NCBI RefSeq assembly: GCF_030690345.1
Contig: NZ_JAUYGV010000008.1
Span: 188,433 to 252,432 of the forward strand
Source: Rheinheimera sp.
Lineage (GTDB): Bacteria; Pseudomonadota; Gammaproteobacteria; Enterobacterales; Alteromonadaceae
DNA: 64,000 nt
Direction: 5' to 3'
Each line of letters opens with the position of its first letter. The first letter of the stretch is position 1. Below, in pieces: positions 17,298 through 25,800 of the stretch. Under the pieces are notes generated by a model. That model was not told the DNA's origin, ran no database searches, and worked only from the letters and a program-made list of their open reading frames with translations. The position numbers and the translations under genes are program-made.

Positions 17298-18971
17298 ATG
17301 CTGTGTCATCTGCATATCAGTAACTTTGCCATTGTTCGCGCGCTGGAAATCGATTGGGCCGGCGGCATGTCTACCATTACCGGCGAAACCGGTGCCGGTA
17401 AATCTATCGCTATTGATGCGCTGTCGTTGTGCTTGGGCGAGCGGGCGGACGCCAGCGTAGTGCGGCCAGGCGCTGAGAAAGCCGATATCGTCGCCAGCTT
17501 TGACGTCAGTAAACTAACGGCGGCGCAAAAATGGCTGGCAGAGCAAGACCTGGCCATGGGCAGCGAATGCATAGTGCGGCGGGTGGTAAGCAATGAAGGC
17601 CGCTCGCGCGGTTATATTAACGGTGTGCAGGTGCCGGCGCAGCAACTTAAAGCCCTGGGCCAGCATTTACTCAGTATCCATGGTCAGCATGCGCACCAAC
17701 AATTACTGAAAAACGATTACCAACGCCAGTTAATCGACGCCTTTGCCGGCCATGCCGACACTCTGGAGGCTACTCGTACCGCCTGGCGCGGCTGGCAGCA
17801 ACTGCAACGCGAATACAGCGAGCTGGAGCAGTCGCAACAACAGCGCGATGCCCAGCGCCAGTTGCTGGAATACCAGGTAGCCGAGCTGGATAATTTCGCA
17901 CCGCTGGATGCGGAATATCCCGTCCTGGAAGCCGAACACAGCCGTTTAAGCCATGGCCATACCTTGCTTAGCCAAAGCCAGCAATGTCTGCAGCTGCTGT
18001 ATGACGATGAGCAGCAAAATATCTATCAGGCACTGTCTGTGGCAGCCGCGCAATTAGAGCAACTCAGTGCACTGGACCCGGCGTTAAGCAGTATTCAGCA
18101 AATGCTCAACGATGCGCTGGTACAAACCGAAGAAGCCAGCCGCGAGCTGCGCCGCTATGCCGATAAAGTGGAATTAGACCCCGAGCGCCTGCAGCAGGTA
18201 GATGAGCGTCTTAGCCTGTGGCTGAATTTATCGCGTAAACATCAGGTAGCGCATGAAGAACTGCCGGCACTGCATCAGCAATTGTCCGCGCAGTTAGCCA
18301 GTCTGACCGGCGATGACAAACGCTTGCTGCAATTGGCCGCAGACATCGACAGCGCCCAACAGCAGTATCTGGCACAGGCGCAGCTGTTAAGCGAACAGCG
18401 CCGTGAAGCGGCGGCCATATTAAGTAGCCAGGTCAGCAGCAGCATGCACGAGCTGAGCATGGCCAATGCGCGGTTTGAAATTGTGCTTAGCCCACTGGAT
18501 GCTGAGCACGCCGGCGCTAACGGTACCGACGCTATTGAGTTTCAGGTATCTACTAACCCGGGCCAGCCGCTGCAAGCGATGCACAAAGTGGCCTCCGGTG
18601 GCGAATTGTCACGTATCAGCCTGGCGATCCAGGTTATTTTGGCTGACAAAGTGACTACGCCTACGCTTATTTTTGACGAAGTGGACGTTGGTATCAGTGG
18701 CCCTGTAGCCGCCGGTGTCGGCCGCCTGTTGCGCCAGTTAGGCGACAGCACGCAAATTATTTGCGTAACGCATTTACCGCAGGTCGCCAGCCAGGGCCAT
18801 CAGCAATTGTTTGTTGAAAAGTACACCGATGGCATAGCTACCGAGACACGGATGCGCACCCTGAACGATGAAGAACGGATCAGCGAAATTGCCCGCTTGC
18901 TGGCCGGTGAGAATATCAGCGCCAGCGCGCTGGCTAACGCACGCGAACTTTTATGCGCACCGGTAGTCTGA
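17298..18971 (+). CDS. recN: RecN, SMC-like DNA repair ATPase
   Basis: 557 residues. The Walker A motif GETGAGKS is at residues 29-36; the long central region is rich in Gln, Glu and Leu and forms the coiled-coil arms. Near the C terminus are the ABC signature region (KVASGGELSRISLAIQ) and Walker B (TLIFDEVDVGISG), then the VTHLPQVAS switch segment. RecN acts in recombinational repair of double-strand breaks. Expression under LexA is likely given the upstream box. Confidence 0.97.
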   Translation: MLCHLHISNFAIVRALEIDWAGGMSTITGETGAGKSIAIDALSLCLGERADASVVRPGAEKADIVASFDVSKLTAAQKWLAEQDLAMGSECIVRRVVSNEGRSRGYINGVQVPAQQLKALGQHLLSIHGQHAHQQLLKNDYQRQLIDAFAGHADTLEATRTAWRGWQQLQREYSELEQSQQQRDAQRQLLEYQVAELDNFAPLDAEYPVLEAEHSRLSHGHTLLSQSQQCLQLLYDDEQQNIYQALSVAAAQLEQLSALDPALSSIQQMLNDALVQTEEASRELRRYADKVELDPERLQQVDERLSLWLNLSRKHQVAHEELPALHQQLSAQLASLTGDDKRLLQLAADIDSAQQQYLAQAQLLSEQRREAAAILSSQVSSSMHELSMANARFEIVLSPLDAEHAGANGTDAIEFQVSTNPGQPLQAMHKVASGGELSRISLAIQVILADKVTTPTLIFDEVDVGISGPVAAGVGRLLRQLGDSTQIICVTHLPQVASQGHQQLFVEKYTDGIATETRMRTLNDEERISEIARLLAGENISASALANARELLCAPVV

Positions 18972-19038
18972 AAGAAGGTTTTTCACCGCGCTTGTCATAG
19001 GGTATGATGGGCGCAATCAGATAAAGCAGATGTGACAA

Positions 19039-19389
19039 ATGAAAGCAGTGATTAAAACATTCGTATTGGTTGCCGGCTTAATCAGCCTTAGCGCCTGCAG
19101 CAGTTGGGTATACCGCATAGATATTCCACAGGGTAACTTTTTAGAGCAAAAAGATATCGATAAACTGCGCGTGGCCATGACCAAAGAGCAGGTTAAATAT
19201 GTACTGGGCTCACCGGTGGCAGACAACGCCTTTGACAATAATACCTGGCATTATTTTTACGCCCTCAAAGGTGGCCGCGGCGCTAACTTTGAAAAACAAC
19301 TGATTGTTGAGTTTAAAGACGACAAGCTGCAAGACATTAAAGGCGACTTTGACAAGTCTGCCGAGTTTAATACGCCGCTGGATATTTAA
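19039..19389 (+). CDS. bamE: BamE (SmpA/OmlA), outer-membrane assembly lipoprotein
   Basis: 116 residues. The signal peptide ends in a lipobox (SLSAC, Cys20), and the mature protein has the SmpA/OmlA fold: YRIDIPQGNFLEQKDIDKL, then MTKEQVKYVLGSP and the WHYFY strand. BamE is the small lipoprotein of the BAM complex that folds beta-barrel proteins such as the TonB receptors in this window. A strong terminator follows 24 bases after the stop. Confidence 0.96.
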   Translation: MKAVIKTFVLVAGLISLSACSSWVYRIDIPQGNFLEQKDIDKLRVAMTKEQVKYVLGSPVADNAFDNNTWHYFYALKGGRGANFEKQLIVEFKDDKLQDIKGDFDKSAEFNTPLDI

Positions 19390-19412
19390 GATTTAAGCCA
19401 GGGGCAGCTAAG

Positions 19413-19441
19413 TAAAAAACCAGCATTATGCTGGTTTTTTG
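19413..19441. terminator. bidirectional terminator between bamE and rnfH
   Basis: An A-run, CCAGCA, a three-base loop, TGCTGG and a T-run. It ends bamE rightward and ratA-rnfH leftward. Confidence 0.85.
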
Positions 19442-19789
19442 TTATTCCGTGCCGGCTTTTACCTCGTGTGGCCGGCCACCGGTAACTTTATCGGCACGGC
19501 CCTCTTCTTTGGCTTTCTCGGCACGACGGCGGCGCAAGTCTTTTGGATCGGCTATCAGCGGCCGGTAAATTTCCACTCTGTCGCCGGCTTTTAACAGCTC
19601 GTCCAGCTTTACCGGCCGGCTCCAGATGCCGACCTTTTGCACATCAAGGTCAATATCAGTAAATTGCTGCAATATACCAGATTGTTCAATGGCTTCGCGC
19701 ACCGTACAGTACCGGCTAACCGACAAGGTTAGCAAACTCTGGCGCTGTGGTAAGGCGTAGGCCACTTCTACCGTGATCTGCTCAGCCAT
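19442..19789 (-). CDS. rnfH: RnfH-family ubiquitin-like protein
   Basis: 115 residues. Residues 1-85 carry the small beta-grasp RnfH fold ([11 protein letters not shown] at the start, [20 protein letters not shown] near the end), followed by a charged tail. The family is widespread next to ratA, with a name taken from the rnf cluster of Rhodobacter; its function is poorly defined. The start overlaps the end of ratA by 8 bases, so the two are co-translated. The tail after about residue 90 is longer and more charged than the core fold requires. Confidence 0.9.
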   Translation of the reverse strand: MAEQITVEVAYALPQRQSLLTLSVSRYCTVREAIEQSGILQQFTDIDLDVQKVGIWSRPVKLDELLKAGDRVEIYRPLIADPKDLRRRRAEKAKEEGRADKVTGGRPHEVKAGTE

Positions 19790-20225
19790 GCTGCTCTCCG
19801 TATACCTGTTTTGCCCGCTGGGTAAAAGCCTGCACCATAGAGGCGGTTACCTCGGCAAAAATTTTGCCAAAGGCAAATTGCACCAACTTGTTGGAAAATT
19901 CAAACTCCAGTTTCAGGATCACTTTGCAAGCAGTGTCGTTTAGTGGTTGAAACTCCCAGCCGCCTTGCAACTGTTTAAACGGGCCGTCAACCAGCTGCAT
20001 AGCAATGCGTTGATTGGGGTAAAGCGTATTGCGGGTGGTAAAAGTATGGCCGATACCGGCCTTGGAAACGGTAAGCGATGCCACCATCTCTGTTTCAGAC
20101 CGGCTGACAATACGTGCAGAGCTGCAGCCGGGCAAAAATTGCGGGTAGTCAGGTACGGCGTTGACTAAGTCAAACATCTGCTGCGCGCTGTAAAAAACCA
20201 GCGCACTGCGCTCAATTTGTGGCAT
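19782..20225 (-). CDS. ratA: RatA / COQ10-like START-domain protein
   Basis: 147 residues, one START/Bet v 1-like domain typical of the RatA/YfjG/Coq10 family: [26 protein letters not shown] at the N terminus and [16 protein letters not shown] near residue 110. In E. coli RatA was described as inhibiting 70S ribosome association; homologues bind ubiquinone, so the role may be lipid or quinone handling. It is adjacent to and divergent from smpB, as in E. coli. Confidence 0.93.
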   Translation of the reverse strand: MPQIERSALVFYSAQQMFDLVNAVPDYPQFLPGCSSARIVSRSETEMVASLTVSKAGIGHTFTTRNTLYPNQRIAMQLVDGPFKQLQGGWEFQPLNDTACKVILKLEFEFSNKLVQFAFGKIFAEVTASMVQAFTQRAKQVYGEQHG

Positions 20226-20331
20226 ACTCTATCCCCTTAAAATCCGCCGCCGATTGTAACAGAATAACGCGCTGCAACAAGGCTTGAGCCATCGCTGACC
20301 CATAAAACAGAGCTGCGACAAATAACCAATT

Positions 20332-20814
20332 ATGAGTAAAAAACAAACTAGTAAAAACAAAAACGGCACCATAGCGCAGAACAGAAAAGCACGGCACGAG
20401 TACTTTCTGGAAGACCGCTATGAAGCGGGCATGGCGCTGCAGGGCTGGGAATTAAAAAGTATCCGCGAGGGTAAAGTTAACCTGTCGGATTCTTATGTCA
20501 TCTTACACAATGGCGAAGCTTTCCTGCAGGGTGCGCAAATTCAGCCGCTAAACAGTGCCTCCAGCCACGTAGTGTGTGACCCGGAGCGTAGCCGCAAGTT
20601 GCTGCTGCACAAACGCGAACTGGATAAGTTAATTGGCTTAAAAGAGCGCGAAGGTTTTACCCTGATAGCTACCGCCATGTACTGGAAAGCCTGCTGGGTA
20701 AAGCTGGAATTTCACTTAGCCAAAGGTAAAAAAACCTTTGATAAGCGTGACGATATTAAAGACAGAGACTGGTCACGCGAAAAAGAACGCATGATGAAAC
20801 ACAGTAAACGTTAA
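20332..20814 (+). CDS. smpB: SmpB, tmRNA-binding protein
   Basis: 160 residues. It has the family landmarks: an N-terminal basic tail, [32 protein letters not shown], then the C-terminal basic tail ([23 protein letters not shown] region) that enters the ribosomal mRNA channel. SmpB delivers tmRNA to stalled ribosomes. The tmRNA gene ssrA lies 162 bases downstream on the same strand. A hairpin at 20831-20863 (CTGTCGC/GCGACAG) follows the stop, but it has no T-tract. Confidence 0.98.
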   Translation: MSKKQTSKNKNGTIAQNRKARHEYFLEDRYEAGMALQGWELKSIREGKVNLSDSYVILHNGEAFLQGAQIQPLNSASSHVVCDPERSRKLLLHKRELDKLIGLKEREGFTLIATAMYWKACWVKLEFHLAKGKKTFDKRDDIKDRDWSREKERMMKHSKR

Positions 20815-20906
20815 AAGATACTTGAAACTTCTGTCGCTTAACCCCATCTAATTAAGGCGACAGGAACAACGGCTAAGCGTTAAAGCAAAGTTGTACCAAG
20901 CTTCCC

Positions 20907-20935
20907 TTGTGTAAAGCAAAGCGGCTGCGTACAAT
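20907..20935 (+). promoter_or_regulatory. sigma-70 promoter for ssrA
   Basis: TTGTGT (20907-20912), a 17-base spacer, then TACAAT (20930-20935). Transcription would start near 20942, and the 5' end of tmRNA at 20976 would then be made by RNase P-type processing, as in relatives. Confidence 0.65.
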
Positions 20936-20975
20936 AGCCAAACACTGTAAGTGTAAGTGTAACACCACAGAATTC

Positions 20976-21336
20976 GGGGCTGATTCTGGATTCGACGGGA
21001 TTCACGAACTCTTAGGTGCATGCCGAGGTGCGGTAGGCCTCGTAAAAAAACCGCAAAAAACTAGTCGCAAACGACGAAACATACGCAATCGCTGCTTAAT
21101 AGGCAGTAGATAGCTCTTCCCCTCACGCATGTCTGTAAGCTGAGACTCTGGAAGATCACCCCTAACAGAATCGCGTCGCGTCTTCGCCTGGAGACAACAC
21201 GTTAAAACCAATCAGGCTCGCCCGACGAAAGCCTGCCATTCGGCGCTCATAGGGTTAACTAAATGAATGTGCTAAGCATGTAGTACCGACGATGTAGGTT
21301 TTTCGGACGCGGGTTCAACTCCCGCCAGCTCCACCA
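20976..21336 (+). ncRNA. ssrA: transfer-messenger RNA (tmRNA, SsrA)
   Basis: 361 bases. The 5' end GGGGCTGATTCTGGATTCGA and the 3' end with GGGTTCAACTCCCGCC and CTCCACCA form the alanine-tRNA-like domain, with CCA encoded. The tag reading frame is at 21067-21099 and encodes ANDETYAIAA, ending in TAA; AANDETYAIAA-like tags are usual in Alteromonadales. It rescues stalled ribosomes with SmpB. The 3' end also serves as the apparent integration point of the following accessory stretch, and a terminator follows at 21345-21377. Confidence 0.98.
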
Positions 21337-21382
21337 AATAGCAAAGGCCAGCAGAAATGCTGGCCTTTTGTTTTTCTGCTTT
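21325..21382. repeat. direct repeat copy 1: ssrA 3' end plus terminator (attL-like)
   Basis: This 58-base segment includes the last 12 bases of tmRNA (CAGCTCCACCA) and the ssrA terminator (GGCCAGCA/TGCTGGCC plus T-run, 21345-21377). It recurs at 23052-23110 with one inserted A as the only difference, and in shortened form at 25801-25832. Recurrence of a tmRNA 3' end downstream is the usual trace of site-specific integration into ssrA. Confidence 0.85.
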
Positions 21383-21439
21383 TGCACACTAATGCCAATA
21401 TCGGTATATGCTTTTGTTAGCAAGCAAACGGAGGTGTTT

Positions 21440-21637
21440 ATGGCTATTGGCAAGGTGATAAACTACAACAACTCTCAGTTAGTTGAACTGCCGGCTGAAG
21501 CGCATTTCCCGGATAGCGTTACGCAAGTAACCGTGCGGGTGAATGGCACAGACCGCATACTCAGCCCCGCCACCAACAGCTGGGATTCGTTTTTTAAACA
21601 AGGCCCAGCGGTAACTGATGATTTTATGGCTGAGTAA
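21440..21637 (+). CDS. vapB: VapB-like antitoxin, orphan and probably truncated
   Basis: 65 residues from ATG 21440, preceded by GGAGG at 6 bases; an earlier in-frame ATG at 21368 lies inside the ssrA terminator and is rejected. The protein has the swapped-hairpin AbrB/MazE-like DNA-binding half (NYNNSQLVELPAEAHFPDS) and a C-terminal toxin-binding tail (SWDSFFKQGPAVTDDFM) typical of VapB. Family members usually continue with ER..QP and are followed directly by a VapC PIN toxin gene. Here the frame stops after DDFMAE and no PIN gene follows, so the toxin has been lost. Confidence 0.75.
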   Translation: MAIGKVINYNNSQLVELPAEAHFPDSVTQVTVRVNGTDRILSPATNSWDSFFKQGPAVTDDFMAE

Positions 21638-21763
21638 GCATCGGTCACCCAAGTCAGACTAAAAAATCTACAAACGAGATAATCATTCCACATTCCTTAC
21701 ATGTTAAAACTTTGGCATATGAAAGCATCATGCACGAGCGCTTTAGGTCGACGGCATTTAGCA

Positions 21764-22870
21764 TTATTTGAAAAGCTTCTCTCGCAGTGCCTGACAAGCA
21801 CCATCAAGTCCGGGAAACATGCTGCTGTGTGTAATCCCCATATGCCTTAACTCCGTCATTACAGTATTTCGCTCACTGTAAGGTATATCAAAATACCGAA
21901 TCACCTTACGATCACTTTGGCCTTCAAAGTACTGAATACAGTTTTCTATGTTAGCCATATTACTGAACATCACGATTGATTGCTGAGGAGTGGCTCGAAG
22001 ATTATCTCGGCTCAAAACCTCAAGGATTCGCAATGCTGGTCTCGGATCTAAGACAGAATCAGCTGCATGGGGACCAGTTAATTTCCACCCTTCTCGGTCA
22101 AAGACAAAAACACGAGCGTAACCCTCGGTTTTGGTATTTTTTTCTATGTCTTTGAAAGCAAAAAATGCAGCAACAAATGGTGAGAAGCTCCAATCAAGAA
22201 GCGGTGTCGGAAATCCATGATGTTGGCCTAAAAACATGAGTTCAGTGAACTCTTCCGGATTGTTTAAATCCAGCTTCCGATTTTGAGTTGCCGCAACTAC
22301 ATGTTGCAAATAGATAAGGTCATTAAAAAAGCGTCTCATGTTTCGGCGCCCCAGCCGATGAAAATGAGTTGTTAAATCAAAATCAGAACTTTTTTGTCCT
22401 CGAAAAATGAGATTTCCACTTAGCATTTCATCGCTTAAAGCTCTTTCTCTGAACTCCTTCCAACTAACAATTGAGTCTTGCGAGACTTCAAAAGTTTTCT
22501 GGGGCTCGCGATACGTAAGGATAAAGCGGCCTTTAGTTCCGATATCACTAGTCCAATCCCCTACTATTTCAAGGTTGTCATCTATTGTTCCAATAAGCTG
22601 AGCTGAGGCAGGAATACTATTTTGGAAAGGCGCGCAGTCGTCTGCAGTGTGCCAAGCATGAGCATGGAAAGTAAAATTGCTCATCTGGCCTTTAACTGTT
22701 TGTCCTTCAAGCTCCAATTTAACGTCAGAAATGGTAGAAGCCTTATCAGTATCAATATCGAAAACTAAAATGACACCAGAATTCGGAGTATCACTGTCGA
22801 TATTCAATGTAACCAATCCATCGTTTGTTCCGTCATGTATGCGCCCGATCCATTGCCCTTTAAGTTCCAC
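21764..22870 (-). CDS. FRG-domain protein with an N-terminal beta-rich domain
   Basis: 368 residues with a GTG start preceded by GGGGTG. Residues 1-125 are beta-rich (GQWIGRIHDGTNDGLVTL; EIVGDWTSDIGTKGRFIL), like a small barrel or sandwich of unknown kind. The FRG motif that names the domain is at F156-R157-G158 (NLIFRGQ), followed by the family's helical part with LGQHHGFPTPLLDWSFSP around residue 225. FRG proteins are scattered in bacteria, often in mobile islands; their biochemical role is unsettled, and a defence role is only a suggestion. It is AT-rich compared with neighbours, inside the ssrA island, and alone on its strand. Confidence 0.8.
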   Translation of the reverse strand: MELKGQWIGRIHDGTNDGLVTLNIDSDTPNSGVILVFDIDTDKASTISDVKLELEGQTVKGQMSNFTFHAHAWHTADDCAPFQNSIPASAQLIGTIDDNLEIVGDWTSDIGTKGRFILTYREPQKTFEVSQDSIVSWKEFRERALSDEMLSGNLIFRGQKSSDFDLTTHFHRLGRRNMRRFFNDLIYLQHVVAATQNRKLDLNNPEEFTELMFLGQHHGFPTPLLDWSFSPFVAAFFAFKDIEKNTKTEGYARVFVFDREGWKLTGPHAADSVLDPRPALRILEVLSRDNLRATPQQSIVMFSNMANIENCIQYFEGQSDRKVIRYFDIPYSERNTVMTELRHMGITHSSMFPGLDGACQALREKLFK

Positions 22871-23051
22871 CCATCACCCCAAATAAAGTACAAAAATTCA
22901 ATAGCTTGATTCTGGCTTATGTTTACGTTTTCAACAATAGTTAGGAAAAAACGAAAATTGTTTAATAGACAATTCCCATAGACCTTAAACCTTTAGAAAA
23001 CCTTGCAGAAATTGAAAATAAAGACGTCAGAGAAAAAAGAACGAAACCTCC

Positions 23052-23110
23052 CCAGCTCCACCAAATAGCAAAAGGCCAGCAGAAATGCTGGCCTTTTGTT
23101 TTTCTGCTTT
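23052..23110. repeat. direct repeat copy 2: duplicate of the ssrA 3' end and terminator (attR-like)
   Basis: Begins CCAGCTCCACCAAATAGC and runs through the duplicated terminator to CTGCTTT. It matches 21325-21382 except for one extra A in the A-run. No tmRNA body precedes it: upstream is AT-rich non-coding DNA. It most likely marks the far end of the first island module. Confidence 0.85.
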
Positions 23111-23578
23111 AAGCAATGTTAACTTTAGGTAAATTTCAGTATCCCTATTGCTGGCAGGATAATTATGCTGTAGTTTCGGTTGTGCGGCTTGCCCAGACAA
23201 TTCGCTGCCAAATACCGAAAATACGATACGTACGCATGACCATCCTAAGTAACGGTCACGTAATGAATATCAAAAACTACTGCACAAAAGCGACTGGGCT
23301 ATTAACTAAACTAAGACGATATGATGCTTGCATAATAGCGTGGCAAGCCTTCGCAAATACTAACTCCTAATATCACGCCGCCGCAAACCAAAACCCAAAC
23401 TGATAGCCTCGATGTTATGGCTTTGCTATTGCAGAAAAGCATTTACTCCATACAGGAGTCCGGCTTTGCTGACAATTGGCGAAGATCCAACATGGTTGGC
23501 TAAATATATGGAACACAAAAACTGGGCATGATCCGCATGCTTTAGACCCGTTGGATTGATAATTAGTAGGTGATTCAA
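23111..23578. other. non-coding or decayed stretch inside the island
   Basis: No convincing gene. One short frame at 23473-23559 (28 codons, ending HDPHALDPLD and a stop) directly precedes the 103-residue gene and reads like a protein C terminus. It is too short to assign, and stop codons block it upstream. The rest shows no recognisable structure. Confidence 0.4.
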
Positions 23579-23890
23579 ATGAATAACAAAATTGAAAAAA
23601 TACAAATTTCGGAAGTTTTAGAAGAGTTAGGCTTACCACCTGATTCAGAGTATTTGGGATATCTCATACACCGGCCTGATACAGACGATTTTGTCATGTT
23701 GGCTTCTGACAATAAAGAGTGCTCTTTATGGATGTGGAGTGACACACCCGAAGGCGCATTTAAATTTCAGGATTACTCATATGTCACTAAGTTGGCTTCA
23801 ATATATAACAAAGCGCCAGTAATGGTTGGGTTAGTATTCGACACTGGCAACATGCTCGTATTTACTTCGAGTACTGGGCAACTTCACTAA
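23579..23890 (+). CDS. uncharacterised small protein in the ssrA island
   Basis: 103 residues from ATG 23579, with AGGTG 7 bases upstream; a GTG at 23570 would add three residues. It is soluble and acidic, with no membrane span or signal peptide: residues 1-15 look helical (IEKIQISEVLEELG), then alternating strands (YLGYLIHRP, FVMLASD, SLWMWSDTP, PVMVGLVFDTGNMLVF). I do not recognise the family. The size, acidity and position after a possible gene remnant would suit an immunity or antitoxin-like protein, but that is speculation. A terminator-like inverted repeat follows it. Confidence 0.6.
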   Translation: MNNKIEKIQISEVLEELGLPPDSEYLGYLIHRPDTDDFVMLASDNKECSLWMWSDTPEGAFKFQDYSYVTKLASIYNKAPVMVGLVFDTGNMLVFTSSTGQLH

Positions 23891-23897
23891 GATGCAC

Positions 23898-23950
23898 AAG
23901 CAGCCTATTACCCCAAAACAGCAAAGGAGTGGTTCCGCAGGCTGCTTTTC
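23898..23950 (+). terminator. terminator-like inverted repeat after the 103-residue gene
   Basis: AAGCAGCCT (23898-23906) pairs perfectly with AGGCTGCTT (23939-23947), followed by TT. The 32-base loop is long for an intrinsic terminator, so efficiency is uncertain. It separates the small gene from the following two-gene pair. Confidence 0.5.
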
Positions 23951-24026
23951 AAGAAACAATGATGTACCTATTGCAAAAAATCAATTATACCATTACTTTT
24001 TGAACAAAGAGTTATGGAGATAAAAA

Positions 24027-25178
24027 ATGAGTGATGGAATTGTTTCGTTTTTCAACTATACGCAATTAGGATTTTACAGAGTTGGGGATGAATACAATGA
24101 ACCACTCACCATGTCTGAAATGTTATCTTCCCTACATGAATGGTTTGCGGCACGAATTTCACTAGAGGACACATTACTCTGGGATGATGAGACGCCAGGT
24201 TACTCACATAGAAAAAAAGTGTACTTGAAATCCATAAAAGTAGATCCCGACACTGGTGATTATATGCTAATTCTCTGGCGAGCAGTCGGGAATGGAGATG
24301 GTGTATATGGCATAAAAGCCGATGCAAGTTTGGACGATTCACAGCTTTATGATGCTGATGCTGCTGCCGATGGTGAGCGAGTTATATGGGGCGAAGCGTC
24401 GTATTACTGGTTTATCCCCAGTCTAGATATATTTGCCTCTATTCGATTTCCAAAATCAGTAGCGGATACAGAAATGTTGCATCGCTATTTTCGCGACTTC
24501 ATTGAGTTACATAGCAACATCCGGCAGAAAGTTAGAGAAGAAAAAACTGGGGTACAAGGTGCATATATTAGTATCCATTTTCCTCCTAAAACTCCCGGTG
24601 AAACTGGCAGACTATGGTTGAGAATTAGATCAAGACAATACACCAAACTCACTACTGGAGCGGACTTAAGCAAAATAGCCAAAGACATTACCCATTTTGT
24701 ATACCGTGAAGTAATTAGCGCGAGAGCAAATACTCAGAAAGATTGGACAAGATACTTCGGACATTTACCTTTTATATCAGGCACTGTTGAGAAAGAAACT
24801 AGGAAAGTTGAAGTTAATATTGAAGCAAAACCAACTGTAGCTGAACTGCGGAAAATATTCGAAAACTATGCTGCTGAGTACGGACTAGGCAAAGACAGTT
24901 GGAGAAATATAGGCTTTAGAAAAGATGGTGTTGGAGGTATTTGCTGGTTAAATAGTTTTGTCATTAAAAATACTTTGCCGGTCAACGACTCTACCGCAGG
25001 TGGTCGTGATGATAATGGTCACTACACTGTGGACAGATTGTTCAACGCATTAACTTTCACTCGTGATAGGCTATTAGCACCTTTCGCTGCAACAGAAGCT
25101 GGGGCAATAGATGTACCTGAGGCTGAGGCAGAGAATCAAGTTAAGAACTTAATTAATGAAGAATCTCACGTATCATAG
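24027..25178 (+). CDS. uncharacterised soluble protein, first gene of a possible RexAB-like pair
   Basis: 383 residues, GGAG ribosome site 7 bases before the ATG. No signal peptide or membrane span. The N-terminal 170 residues contain short strands and an aromatic cluster (GEASYYWFIPSLDIFASIRFP, about 127-147) before a helical stretch (ADTEMLHRYFRDFIEL). The middle holds a basic beta-rich part (YISIHFPP, RLWLRIRSRQY). The C-terminal part has KPTVAELRKIFENYAAEYG. I do not recognise it by family. The order of elements, together with the four-TM protein that follows after 24 bases, recalls the phage-exclusion proteins RexA and RexB, though RexA is shorter (279). That link rests on architecture only. 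Confidence 0.6.
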   Translation: MSDGIVSFFNYTQLGFYRVGDEYNEPLTMSEMLSSLHEWFAARISLEDTLLWDDETPGYSHRKKVYLKSIKVDPDTGDYMLILWRAVGNGDGVYGIKADASLDDSQLYDADAAADGERVIWGEASYYWFIPSLDIFASIRFPKSVADTEMLHRYFRDFIELHSNIRQKVREEKTGVQGAYISIHFPPKTPGETGRLWLRIRSRQYTKLTTGADLSKIAKDITHFVYREVISARANTQKDWTRYFGHLPFISGTVEKETRKVEVNIEAKPTVAELRKIFENYAAEYGLGKDSWRNIGFRKDGVGGICWLNSFVIKNTLPVNDSTAGGRDDNGHYTVDRLFNALTFTRDRLLAPFAATEAGAIDVPEAEAENQVKNLINEESHVS

Positions 25179-25202
25179 ACTAGAAGCATTCAAGGCCATT
25201 AC

Positions 25203-25727
25203 ATGAACAAGGCAATATTTTGGCATATAGGAATAATAACCGTAATCAGTTATCTGAGTTACACATACGGAGCTAAGATTACAAGCAACGACTTGCAACC
25301 ACTTATCGCTATTTTACAAAACACATCCGCGATGATTTTTACAATTATGGGTATCTGGGTTGCATATGTTTATCCCAATGCTGTATTGAGAATTGTTCAA
25401 CCATCTAAAGTTATAGCCGTATATTCAAAAGATGATCTATCACAAGTGAAAATGCTAATAGGCATAATAATATTTTCCGCCCTCATTCTATTTTTACTAC
25501 TAATTGGAACAACAATTGCGACCTTCGTATCAAAAACAAACATATACAATAATAACAGCGAATTATTTTTAATTACGACAACTTTCTCTATTTTATCATT
25601 AACGTATGGGCAGTTATTTTGCATTTACCTTGTTATTGCGACGAGTGTAAACTTTGTAATTGAGCTTGAAAATATTAAAACTAAAAAAGAGCTCTCCCAA
25701 AAACTGGATGGTAAACCAGGGCCATAA
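25203..25727 (+). CDS. four-TM inner-membrane protein, second gene of a possible RexAB-like pair
   Basis: 174 residues, AAGG 8 bases before the ATG, 24 bases after the 383-residue gene. Hydrophobic spans are at about 4-23, 33-57, 82-108 and 120-151; a short polar loop (QPSKVIAVYSKDDLSQ) separates spans two and three, and a basic tail follows the last. No catalytic motif is visible. Size and topology are close to RexB (144 residues, four spans), the ion channel of the lambda RexAB abortive-infection system, but I cannot show sequence homology by eye. It may instead be an unrelated small channel or anchor. It has the lowest GC in the region. Confidence 0.6.
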   Translation: MNKAIFWHIGIITVISYLSYTYGAKITSNDLQPLIAILQNTSAMIFTIMGIWVAYVYPNAVLRIVQPSKVIAVYSKDDLSQVKMLIGIIIFSALILFLLLIGTTIATFVSKTNIYNNNSELFLITTTFSILSLTYGQLFCIYLVIATSVNFVIELENIKTKKELSQKLDGKPGP

Positions 25728-25800
25728 TTATTTATTCTGCGTTTGAAGTCAATTAATCTTAACTGACTGATATAAGAATAATATTATTAATCAAACTTCC

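Noticed and set aside
20907-21211. Open frames on both strands inside ssrA
   Set aside because: They lie within the tmRNA sequence, whose ends, tag frame and CCA terminus are clear.
23116-23370. 84-codon plus-strand frame inside the island
   Set aside because: No ribosome site, odd composition and no recognisable pattern; it may be decayed DNA.
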